A stretch of 12,822 nucleotides of DNA from an uncultured Eubacteriales bacterium (GTDB taxonomy: Bacteria; Bacillota; Clostridia; Christensenellales; Aristaeellaceae). Both the position numbers and the translations under genes were made by a program. Under the pieces are notes generated by a model. The model saw only the letters and a list, made by a program, of their open reading frames with translations, did not search any database and was not told where the DNA came from. The DNA is taken from NCBI GenBank assembly GCA_900550955.1, contig URUF01000051.1:1-12822 (forward strand), given 5' to 3'. Shown one piece after another: positions 1 through 5,383 of this stretch; position 1 is the stretch's first letter; every line of letters begins with the position of its first letter.

Positions 1-331
1 CCCCCCTGGCGTCCGCGACGGTTATTTTTATCTGGCGGCGCAGGGCTTTGCCGCCGAGGGCGTTGTCGGAGCTTTCGACAATCTCGAAAATTTGCCTTTT
101 GGGGCGCGGAGGCCGCTTGCCGTACACTTCGGACTCGAAAAACTCCGCTATTTTAGGGCGCACGCGCGATTCCCATTCAATGGCGCCGGAGGCCTTGAAA
201 GAGCCGTCCGGAACGGCGAGCGCGTCGGGCAACGGCGCGTCCGGGACTTTTGACTCGTCGTAGTTTGCGGCGGGCGCGCCGAGAACCGGCAGGGCCGCCA
301 GGGCTATGGCGCATATTGCAATCGGCTTCAT
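1..331 (-). CDS. CE15-like glucuronoyl esterase, N-terminal part (cut by window edge)
   Basis: This frame is open to the left edge, so only about the first 110 residues are visible. It starts with a signal peptide (MKPIAICAIALAALPVLGAPA). The pattern that follows is typical of bacterial CE15 / 4-O-methyl-glucuronoyl methylesterases: NYDESKVPDAPLPDAL, then DG, then IEWESRVRPKIAEFFESEVYG with an R-P-P motif, then ALGGKALRRQ. These enzymes are exported alpha/beta hydrolases that cleave lignin-xylan ester bonds. The catalytic Ser/Glu/His part lies outside the window. The chosen start gives a normal signal peptide. An in-frame ATG 15 bases upstream (344-346) is also possible. Neither start has a clear Shine-Dalgarno site. 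The gene is divergent from the broken nitroreductase. The family call rests on N-terminal pattern recognition only. Confidence 0.7.
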   Translation of the reverse strand, partial: MKPIAICAIALAALPVLGAPAANYDESKVPDAPLPDALAVPDGSFKASGAIEWESRVRPKIAEFFESEVYGKRPPRPKRQIFEIVESSDNALGGKALRRQIKITVADARG

Positions 332-448
332 TGCTGCATAAAACATCACGGGAGAGTCCGAGTCAACAGATTTCCCTCGAACGTATGAGCATTTGCCTCG
401 CAAAAGCGGCAATCTATTAAAAACCTCCGAAATCCAATAGGCGGCGCA

Positions 449-782
449 ATGGAGATTTCCGGCCGCGAGGTGAGCGACGAGATTCTCCGAAAGGTTATCG
501 GCGCGGCATTCAAAGCGCCGACAAACGACCATCTGCGCCAGCTGGAATTTGTCGTGGTGCGCGGTGGAGAATATGCTGCTTGCGGCCGCAAACGAAGGCT
601 TGGGCGCGGTGTTCCACATCCCCGTGGGCGACGAGGCCGACAGCATAAAGAAAGCGGTCAATGCCCCCGAAGGCTACGAGTTTGCCTGTCTTCTCACAAT
701 AGGCTATCCCGCCGAAAACGCTTTTCTCCCAAGGCAGAAGGAAATCAATATAGAGGACAGAATACATGCGAATGTTTGGTGA
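449..782 (+). pseudogene. Nitroreductase family protein, internally deleted and frameshifted
   Basis: Two frames each carry part of a nitroreductase (FMN-dependent NAD(P)H oxidoreductase). From 449 the first frame reads EVSDEILRKVIGAAFKAPTN and then EFVVV, the usual N-terminal helix and first strand. From about 560 another frame reads AVENMLLAAANEGLG, then HIPVGDEA, then LLTIGYPAE, and ends DRIHANVW, the normal C-terminal half. The roughly 70-80 residues usual between these parts are missing, and the frame changes at the join near 553-562. An in-frame KRQSIKN at about 404-424, resembling the family's RRSIR motif, has no start codon between it and the stop at 386-388. The N-terminus may therefore also be damaged. 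The intact family is about 170-200 residues. It could be a real decayed gene or an assembly collapse. Confidence 0.65.
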
Positions 783-945
783 CGGGAAAAAATGAAACGG
801 AGGGGGCGCAATCCGGTATGGATATATATTTTCCCATGCGGGCGTTTCGGAAATTTCCGGAACACTCCGCAGGTTTCGGCGTACTATCATATTGTCTGTA
901 AAAGCCGCGGCGGCAAAGCCGGCGGGGCGGAAGAGAAAAGGCATT

Positions 946-1437
946 ATGAAAAATTCCAAATTTTTGGGGATAGTTCTGGCGGCGATCGGCGTGTTCTGCC
1001 TCGTCTACCCGATAGCCGCGTCGGTATGGATTGAAATCGTGGTCGGCGCGTGTTTTATCGCGGCGTCGTTTTTTACGCTTTTGGGCGTTTCCGCCCGCAG
1101 GGGCGCGTGGGACAAGGCGTATGGCGCGCTGCTGACAGTCTTGTACTTCGCAGCCGGCGGCCTTATGCTGCTAAACCCGTTCGAGGGAGTGATGATGCTC
1201 ATGGTTTTGATTGGCGCGATTTTCACTTTTGAAGGCGTTGCGGCCGTCGCGCTCTGGGGGACGGACAGGAATTCCCCCAACTCATGGCTGATGTTGGTTA
1301 ACGGCGCGGTGACGGTGGCGCTCGGCGCCCTCGCGCTCTTCAATCCCTCCTATGGCGTGTGGTTTATCGGGACGCTCGCGGGCATTGACCTGCTGTTTAG
1401 CGGCATTGCCCTCATAGCCCGCGGCGCGGACGCATGA
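946..1437 (+). CDS. HdeD-family (DUF308) membrane protein
   Basis: A 163-residue, very hydrophobic protein with about six membrane segments in three hairpins. Examples are FLGIVLAAIGVFCLVYPIAA and the later LFNPSYGVWFIGTLAGIDLL. The repeats of the form 'G..L...G...L..P' are characteristic of HdeD/DUF308 proteins. In enterobacteria HdeD is linked to acid resistance at high cell density. In other phyla the role is not established. I start at the ATG followed by MKNSKFLG, which has a weak AAAAGG upstream. A longer frame from 892 adds a polar, Lys/Arg-rich lead that does not fit the family. It follows the broken nitroreductase after about 160 bases in which I see no gene, and a hairpin terminator comes directly after it. 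Confidence 0.8.
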   Translation: MKNSKFLGIVLAAIGVFCLVYPIAASVWIEIVVGACFIAASFFTLLGVSARRGAWDKAYGALLTVLYFAAGGLMLLNPFEGVMMLMVLIGAIFTFEGVAAVALWGTDRNSPNSWLMLVNGAVTVALGALALFNPSYGVWFIGTLAGIDLLFSGIALIARGADA

Positions 1438-1458
1438 GCTTTGGGCTTTCCCGTTTGC

Positions 1459-1494
1459 AAACGCGCGCAAACCCCCGCCGGACGGCGCGCGTTT
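1459..1494 (+). terminator. Hairpin terminator after the HdeD gene
   Basis: A perfect 10-bp inverted repeat (AAACGCGCGC at 1459-1468 and GCGCGCGTTT at 1485-1494) encloses a 16-base loop. It is followed on plus by a short T-rich stretch (TTTTCATTT). It begins 21 bases after the HdeD stop codon. The convergent minus reading frame stops at 1495, so the hairpin may serve both strands, but the T-run is better on plus. Confidence 0.6.
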
Positions 1495-1671
1495 TCATTT
1501 GCGGACAGGGAAGCCGAGTTCGCCGAACATGGCGGAATAGATTTCGGCCTTCTTTTCGAGCTTCATGGGGTAGGCGCGCGACGACGACGGCATTCTGTAA
1601 AATTTCAGATTGCGGCCCTCGAAGCTTATTTTCTCCATGCTCCCCTGTTTCGGGGCGCGGCAGCCCATGGT
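1495..1671 (-). pseudogene. C-terminal fragment of a uracil/hypoxanthine-DNA glycosylase-like protein
   Basis: The last 55-60 residues of the minus frame here do not belong to MetQ, although they are in frame with it. They read KISFEGRNLKFYRMPSSSRA, then YPMKLEKKAEIYSAMFGELG, and stop. The 'MPSSS-A' motif, followed after a few residues by an 'LEKK.E.Y..MF' helix, resembles the C-terminal end of Mug/hypoxanthine-DNA glycosylases (UDG superfamily; compare 'LPSTSPA' with a following 'EKK...W'). The N-terminal part of that protein, with its glycine-rich active-site motif, is absent. The left limit given is approximate because the join with metQ cannot be placed exactly. An internal ATG at 1636-1638 gives a 47-residue frame, but its GGGGAG is too close for a good start. 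A short independent gene cannot be excluded. Confidence 0.45.
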
Positions 1672-2505
1672 TTCCGCGGCGGTCTCGGCGGCGGGCACCT
1701 CGAAGGTGGGGGCGAAGCCGCTGTCCACGATCAGGTCATAGACCTTCTGGGTGTAGATGACCTGCTCCAGCGCCTTGACCCACTCGGCCTCGGCGTTTTC
1801 GGGCTTGACCACAACCACGTTCACATAGGCCTCGGCGGCCTCGCTGTCGGCGGTTTCGGCGTAGAGGCCGTCGGTGTAGGGAACCAGGCCGTCCAGGGTA
1901 GCGTAGTTGCCGTTAATGACGGCATAGGCCACATCGGCGCGGGCGCCGGTGATCAGCTCGGCGTTGAGCTCCACAATGTTGAGGTTGTAGGGGTTTTCAA
2001 CGATATCGCTGGGAATGCAGGTGCTTTCCAGGGTGGTGCCCTCGGGCAGCTTAATCAGGCCGGCGGCCTGCAAAAGCAGCAGAGCGCGGTTCTCGTTCAC
2101 CGGGTCGTTGGGGATGGCGATGGCGTCGCCCTCGGCGATGGCTTCAAGGCTGTCCTTGGTGCCGGCATAAATAGCCATGGGCTCAAAGTGAACCTCAATC
2201 ACGGGAACCAGCTTATCGGCCTCGCTTGCATCGGCATTGTAGCCGGCCAGGTAGGGCAGGTGCTGGAAGAAGTTCGCCATTACATCGCCCGCGCTGGTAG
2301 CGGGGTTCTCGATCACGTAGTCGGTAGCGACGGTGACCTGCAGGTCATAGCCCAGGGCGGCCAGATCGTCCTTAACAAGCTCCAGCACTTCGGCATGGGG
2401 ATTCTCGGTCGCGATAATGGTAACGGGCTCCAGGTCCGCGGCAAAGGCGCAGGTCAGGGACAGGGAAAGAGCCAGAGCCAGGATGATAGCAAGGATTTTT
2501 TTCAT
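1495..2505 (-). CDS. metQ: MetQ/NlpA-type substrate-binding protein of the methionine ABC importer, fused at its end to foreign sequence
   Basis: Extracytoplasmic solute-binding protein that captures methionine (D/L-Met or a related sulfur compound) for MetNI. Residues 1-22 form a signal peptide, and the NlpA fold follows with EPVTIIATENPHAEVLE at the start of the mature protein. QHLPYLAGYN is the family's 'FQH..YL' motif, and IPNDPVNENRALLLLQAAGL is the strongly conserved 'IPNDP.N..RAL.LL..AGLI' motif. The MetQ homology ends at about residue 274 (VPAAE, near 1684), the normal family length. The remaining 60 residues look like a different protein (see the entry at 1495-1671). A good GGAGAA site precedes the ATG. 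The gene lies 24 bases after metI. The signal peptide has Cys19 in the context SLTC, a poor lipobox; AFA-A may instead be a signal peptidase I site. Confidence 0.85.
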   Translation of the reverse strand: MKKILAIILALALSLSLTCAFAADLEPVTIIATENPHAEVLELVKDDLAALGYDLQVTVATDYVIENPATSAGDVMANFFQHLPYLAGYNADASEADKLVPVIEVHFEPMAIYAGTKDSLEAIAEGDAIAIPNDPVNENRALLLLQAAGLIKLPEGTTLESTCIPSDIVENPYNLNIVELNAELITGARADVAYAVINGNYATLDGLVPYTDGLYAETADSEAAEAYVNVVVVKPENAEAEWVKALEQVIYTQKVYDLIVDSGFAPTFEVPAAETAAETMGCRAPKQGSMEKISFEGRNLKFYRMPSSSRAYPMKLEKKAEIYSAMFGELGFPVRK

Positions 2506-2529
2506 AGTTGGGTTCTCCTTTCCAAATCG

Positions 2530-3192
2530 TTAACGTTTTTTATGGTCCAGGCGGCGCGTGAAACGCGTGCCAAAGACGGTGATGATTTGCACCATCGCAA
2601 CCAGCAGCAGGCTTGCGGAATACATAACGTCGAACTTGCGCACGTTTAGGCCCTTTACAATAGCCAGCGCGCCAAGGCCGCCGCCGCCCGCGGCGCTTGC
2701 CAGCGCCGTGTAGCCCAAAATGGTGGTTACGCTGATGGCCGCGCCGTTCACCAGGGAGGGAACGGCCTCGGGCAAAAGCACCTTGAAGATAATTTGCAAA
2801 TTGGTGGAGCCCATGGACTGCGCCGCCTCGATGATGCCGTGATCAACCTCCTCCAGCGAGCTTTCCACCATGCGCGCCACATAGGGGAACGCGCTGATTA
2901 CCAATGGGAAGATGATGGACTTGGTACCGATGGCCGTGCCAATTACCAGGCGTGTAACGGGGAACAGCAGGGCCAGCATGATAATGAAGGGGATGGAGCG
3001 CAAAAAGTTAATCACCACGCCCAGAACGGCATTCAACGTGGGGCAGGGCATAATGCCGTCCCGGCGGGTAACCACCAGCAGCACGCCCAGCGGCAGGCCT
3101 ACCAGATATGCGATCAGGCTGCTCCAGAAGGTCATGTAGAGGGTATCAACGGTGCCTGCCCACAGCATGGGCAAAAGCTTTTCCCAGGTCAT
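2530..3192 (-). CDS. metI: MetI, methionine ABC importer permease
   Basis: Integral membrane subunit of the MetNIQ importer: 220 residues and about five helices, matching the family. An N-terminal segment (DTLYMTFWSSLIAYLVGLPL) is followed by FLRSIPFIIMLAL. The cytoplasmic EAA loop reads EAAQSMGSTNLQIIFKVLLP at residues 123-142 and docks onto MetN. After it come the conserved AISVTTILGYTALA and AAGGGGLG motifs. The ATG overlaps the metN stop by 4 bases, so translation is probably coupled, and metQ follows after 24 bases. The order metN-metI-metQ is the standard operon. The assignment is secure; substrate preference among methionine, its D-isomer or related compounds cannot be read from the sequence. 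Confidence 0.95.
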   Translation of the reverse strand: MTWEKLLPMLWAGTVDTLYMTFWSSLIAYLVGLPLGVLLVVTRRDGIMPCPTLNAVLGVVINFLRSIPFIIMLALLFPVTRLVIGTAIGTKSIIFPLVISAFPYVARMVESSLEEVDHGIIEAAQSMGSTNLQIIFKVLLPEAVPSLVNGAAISVTTILGYTALASAAGGGGLGALAIVKGLNVRKFDVMYSASLLLVAMVQIITVFGTRFTRRLDHKKR

Positions 3193-4202
3193 GGCACATG
3201 CACCTCCTCAACGGTAAGGCCCTCGGCCTTCAGGTAATCCATTACGCGCTTCACATCCTCGGGGTCCTGCGGCCGGGCGATCATCATCTGGCCGTAGGCC
3301 TTTTGGTTTAGCTGCCGTATATCCGCGGATAGGATGTTTACCTCCAACCCGCAATCCTTCACCAGCTTGCTAATCACGGGGCGCTCGGCAGCCTCGCCGT
3401 CAAATACGATGCGGATAGCCGGCTGCGGGGGAATTTCCTCCTGATCGGGCAGGATGCCGAACAACCGGCGGCCGGCGGCGCTTTTGGTGTGCATGAACAC
3501 ATCGTCCACGGTGCCCTGCTCGGCCAGCTCTCCGCCATCCAGAATGGCTACCTTGTTGCAGATTTGGCGGATGACCGCCATTTCATGCGTAATCAGCACC
3601 ACGGTGATGCCCAGCTCCCGGTTGATTTTTTGCAGCAATGCCAGGATGCTCTGGGTCGTCATGGGGTCGAGGGCGCTGGTGGCCTCGTCGCAAAGGAGCA
3701 TTTCAGGGTCGCTTGCCAGGGCGCGGGCAATGGCTACGCGCTGCTTTTGCCCGCCGCTAAGCTGGCCGGGATAGGCGTTTGCCTTATCCTCCAGGCCCAC
3801 GATTTTGAGCAATTCCATCACGCGGTCGTTGGCCTGCTTTTTGGGCACTCCGGCAATTTCCAGCGGGTAGCGCACGTTGCGCGCCACGCTTTTTTGCATA
3901 AGCAGGTTGAACTGCTGGAAGATCATAGCCATGCGGCGGCGGGTTTGGCGAAGCTGCTGCTTGCCCATTGCCAGGATGTTTTCGCCGTCGATAAAGATTT
4001 GGCCGTCCGTTGGGGTATCCAGGCGGTTGAGGCAACGGATAAGGGTGCTCTTGCCAGCGCCGCTCATGCCGATGATGCCGTAAATATCGCCCTTATGGAT
4101 GGAAAGGTTGATGTTGCTTAGCGCCTGCACCTCTCCTCCGGGGATTTGGTACACCTTGCACAGGCCGCGTATTTCAATCTGCGGTCGCTCCTGCTCTGCC
4201 AT
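3189..4202 (-). CDS. metN: MetN, methionine ABC importer ATPase with NIL regulatory domain
   Basis: ATP-binding subunit of the methionine importer, 337 residues from the chosen ATG. Visible motifs are Walker A GMSGAGKST (45-53), Q-loop IFQQFNLL (94-101), ABC signature LSGGQKQR (148-155), Walker B MLLCDEATSALDP (168-180) and the switch histidine in LITHE (around 206). The C-terminal part from about residue 255 is the NIL domain (IRIVFDGE to VEEVHVP), which binds methionine and inhibits transport in characterised MetN proteins. I chose the ATG because AAAGGTG lies 8 bases upstream. A GTG three codons earlier is in frame, but that GTG is part of this site. The gene is first in the operon after an attenuator-like leader and overlaps metI by 4 bases. 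Confidence 0.95.
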   Translation of the reverse strand: MAEQERPQIEIRGLCKVYQIPGGEVQALSNINLSIHKGDIYGIIGMSGAGKSTLIRCLNRLDTPTDGQIFIDGENILAMGKQQLRQTRRRMAMIFQQFNLLMQKSVARNVRYPLEIAGVPKKQANDRVMELLKIVGLEDKANAYPGQLSGGQKQRVAIARALASDPEMLLCDEATSALDPMTTQSILALLQKINRELGITVVLITHEMAVIRQICNKVAILDGGELAEQGTVDDVFMHTKSAAGRRLFGILPDQEEIPPQPAIRIVFDGEAAERPVISKLVKDCGLEVNILSADIRQLNQKAYGQMMIARPQDPEDVKRVMDYLKAEGLTVEEVHVP

Positions 4203-4230
4203 CCTTTGCACACCTTTCTAGCTGCCCATG

Positions 4231-4265
4231 AAAAAACCCACTTCGCGCATTTGCGAAGCGGGCTT
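4231..4265 (-). terminator. Intrinsic terminator in the metN leader (putative attenuator)
   Basis: On minus, CCCGCTTCGC (4262-4253), a 6-base loop and GCGAAGTGGG (4246-4237) form a 10-bp stem with one G-T pair, followed directly by six T. AAG before the stem can extend it into the T-run. It lies between the leader-peptide stop (4283) and the metN start (4202), inside the metN transcription unit. It would therefore stop transcription before metN unless an alternative fold forms. A discontinuous competitor is visible: GCGAATTCAGC (4320-4310, leader codons 15-18) could pair with TTCGC, GAA and GCT within 4272-4253. That pairing was judged by eye only. Confidence 0.8.
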
Positions 4266-4282
4266 CAACAGCAAAATAACCA

Positions 4283-4363
4283 TCAAGCGACGCAACACAA
4301 ATAGCACGGGCTGAATTCGCACGCGCACATCATGGTCATTCGCATGGCACAGCGGTTCGTCAC
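4283..4363 (-). CDS. Met/Cys-rich leader peptide upstream of metNIQ
   Basis: A 26-codon frame begins with GTG at 4363-4361. It is preceded by a strong GGGAGG site 8 bases upstream and lies about 40 bases from the predicted transcription start. After the start it holds four Met (positions 7, 9, 11, 12) and six Cys (5, 13, 15, 20, 23, 24). It begins with T-N-R-C-A and ends C-Y-L-C-C-V-A before TGA. Ten of 25 residues after the start are sulfur amino acids, which is extreme for any protein. It is followed by an intrinsic terminator and then metN. By analogy with the Trp, His and Cys leader peptides, ribosomes stalling at Met or Cys codons would sense shortage and favour readthrough. The sequence features are direct observation; the mechanism is inference. 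I see no S-box, T-box or other known riboswitch signature here. Confidence 0.75.
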   Translation of the reverse strand: MTNRCAMRMTMMCACEFSPCYLCCVA

Positions 4364-4409
4364 GTGGAATTCCTCCCTTCGCTAAGGTTGCTTCCCTGAT
4401 AATAGCGAT

Positions 4410-4438
4410 ATCTTACCACAGCCCAGGGGACTTGTCAA
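4410..4438 (-). promoter_or_regulatory. Sigma-A promoter of the leader-metNIQ unit
   Basis: On minus, TTGACA (4438-4433) and TAAGAT (4415-4410) are separated by exactly 17 bases. The -35 is perfect, and the -10 matches TATAAT at four of six positions. Transcription would start near 4403, giving a leader of about 200 bases before metN that contains the Met/Cys peptide and the terminator. Confidence 0.8.
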
Positions 4439-4481
4439 CACATAAGGCTGGGTATTGGGCGCAAATACAAACGAAAAACAA

Positions 4482-4652
4482 TTACTCGTCTGTTTTTGTA
4501 CGGTTTTTGCCTTCTTTTACCTCGATATGCCTGCGCAAAAGCAGGTTGATATACTGCGAGAAGGAACGGTCGCTTTCCTCTGCAAGGAGCTTGGTCTTTT
4601 CTATGATATCCTCGTCAAGCGTAATGCTGACCTTTTTCTTTAAGGGTCGCAT
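4482..4652 (-). CDS. Ribbon-helix-helix (CopG/Arc-like) DNA-binding protein
   Basis: A 56-residue protein with the ribbon-helix-helix layout. A basic N-terminal strand, RPLKKKVSITLDEDI, inserts into the DNA major groove in this family. Helix 1 is IIEKTKLLAEESD, a tight turn follows, and helix 2 is SFSQYINLLLRRHI; the tail is charged. Such proteins bind as dimers to short inverted repeats and often repress their own or an adjacent gene. The ATG is preceded by GAGGTG with 8-base spacing. An in-frame TTG six codons earlier lies before that site and is unlikely. A TATAAT at 4683-4678 may be its -10 box, though no good -35 is visible. It is divergent from the two small paralogs, whose promoter carries a palindrome. 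An antitoxin role is possible, but no recognisable toxin is adjacent. Confidence 0.8.
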   Translation of the reverse strand: MRPLKKKVSITLDEDIIEKTKLLAEESDRSFSQYINLLLRRHIEVKEGKNRTKTDE

Positions 4653-4698
4653 ATATAGTTCACCTCGCAAAAATCATATTATATAATCGTGTAAAATA

Positions 4699-4727
4699 TT
4701 GACTTATCGCCTTAAAGGGGATAAAGT
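4699..4727 (+). promoter_or_regulatory. Sigma-A promoter of the tandem paralog pair
   Basis: On plus, TTGACT (4699-4704) and TAAAGT (4722-4727) have a 17-base spacer. The predicted start near 4734 leaves a very short untranslated leader before the ATG at 4746. The spacer is almost entirely filled by a palindrome, which suggests that a repressor blocks this promoter. Confidence 0.65.
4704..4724. promoter_or_regulatory. 21-bp palindromic operator candidate
   Basis: TTATC-g-CCTT-a-AAGG-g-GATAA is a near-perfect palindrome. The arms TTATC/GATAA and CCTT/AAGG are exact, with only the symmetric g/g position and the central base breaking it. It starts at the last base of the -35 box and ends inside the -10 box of the plus promoter. 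It also lies just upstream of the start of the divergent RHH gene. Position and symmetry suit a repressor site, most simply for that RHH protein. The binding partner is inference. Confidence 0.6.
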
Positions 4728-4745
4728 AGTATTTGGGTGAAAAGC

Positions 4746-5071
4746 ATGGAAATATTCGATATTTTGAAAAGATACTATCCGGCGATGCGGGCCTACTACG
4801 ATTTTTTGCTGCCCGAGGACGAGAACCTCTTTTTTTCCCGGTGCGAAAATGAAATAAGGGAACAGGCCATGTACGACTATGTGGAATGGCTGTGCCTGGA
4901 GCCCGAATCCGAGCTGAACGACTATTTTATACGCACGGATGCGGCCACGGGTTTGATACGATCGACATGTTTTTGAGGCTTTTTTACTTTGTACGCGAAA
5001 CGGAAGGCCCGCTTAACCTTCCCGTTAATGCGGCACAGCTCGCCATGGACGAAGCCGCTTCGTTTTTATGA
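4746..5071 (+). pseudogene. First of two tandem paralogous small proteins, with a -1 frameshift
   Basis: No known family recognised. The first frame reads MEIFDILKRYYPAMRAYYDF, then LLPEDE, to TDAATG, and stops at 4976. From about 4950 the -1 frame continues FDTIDMFLRLFYFVRETEG to a stop at 5071. Joined, this matches the downstream copy along its length: MDLFDILKECYPRFNAYYNA with LLPEDN, and NTIVLFLKLFALVRGRE. The shift falls at G-GGT-TTG (4949-4955), which has the X-XXY-YYZ form of a -1 slippery site but is also a pair of short homopolymers. It may be a sequencing error, a real mutation or programmed frameshifting. The ATG at 4746 matches the start of the copy; a GTG at 4737 is in frame. The joined product is about 108 residues, acidic and soluble, with no signal peptide. 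Its stop overlaps the GAGGTG site of the next gene. Confidence 0.6.
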
Positions 5072-5080
5072 GGTGAAAAT

Positions 5081-5383
5081 ATGGACTTATTCGATATTTT
5101 GAAGGAGTGCTACCCAAGGTTCAACGCGTACTACAACGCTTTGCTGCCAGAGGATAACGATTACATTGCATACCTGTACCATAAGGACGAGATTGATTGG
5201 AGGGCGCATAGCTATATGCAAAGCCTGTGTACAGAGCCAGGCTCCGCGCTCAACGCGTATTTAACAAGCATAGAAAAAGAACAGGACTACAATACCATAG
5301 TCCTGTTCCTAAAGCTGTTTGCCCTTGTGCGCGGCAGGGAAGACGCGCTTAGCCGTGCAGATAACGGTACTGCTCTTCCGTAA
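5081..5383 (+). CDS. Second tandem paralog, small acidic protein of unknown function
   Basis: A 100-residue protein with no family I recognise. It shares with the upstream gene the N-terminal motif 'M..FDILK..YP...AYY...LPED', a central 'L..EP.S.LN.Y' and a C-terminal amphipathic 'FL.LF..VR..E'. It appears mostly helical, acidic and cytosolic. A strong GAGGTG site 5 bases before the ATG overlaps the stop of the first copy, so the pair is one transcription unit with likely coupled translation. Its last 35 bases overlap the 3' end of convergent ahcY. A perfect hairpin inside its coding region (5279-5308) serves as the ahcY terminator on the other strand. The divergent RHH regulator and the palindromic promoter suggest the pair is a regulated module. 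Confidence 0.75.
   Translation: MDLFDILKECYPRFNAYYNALLPEDNDYIAYLYHKDEIDWRAHSYMQSLCTEPGSALNAYLTSIEKEQDYNTIVLFLKLFALVRGREDALSRADNGTALP
5274..5308 (-). terminator. ahcY terminator lying inside the convergent gene
   Basis: A perfect 11-bp inverted repeat (GAACAGGACTA at 5279-5289 and TAGTCCTGTTC at 5298-5308) has an 8-base loop. On minus it is followed at once by five T (5278-5274), the layout of an intrinsic terminator. It starts about 40 bases past the ahcY stop codon. On plus there is no T-run, so it should not end the small paralog's transcript. The same bases code for K-E-Q-D-Y-N-T-I-V-L-F in that gene. Confidence 0.75.

Noticed and set aside
48..263. 71-codon plus-strand frame at the left edge
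   Set aside because: Antisense to the CE15-like esterase start, which has a signal peptide and family motifs.
1441..2649. 402-codon plus-strand frame across metQ
   Set aside because: Antisense to metQ, no domain pattern, and it runs through the suspected join and the HdeD terminator.
4201..4403. T-box or S-box (SAM) riboswitch upstream of metN
   Set aside because: No T-box GGGTGG-ACC element and no S-box core pattern is visible; the leader frame explains the region better.
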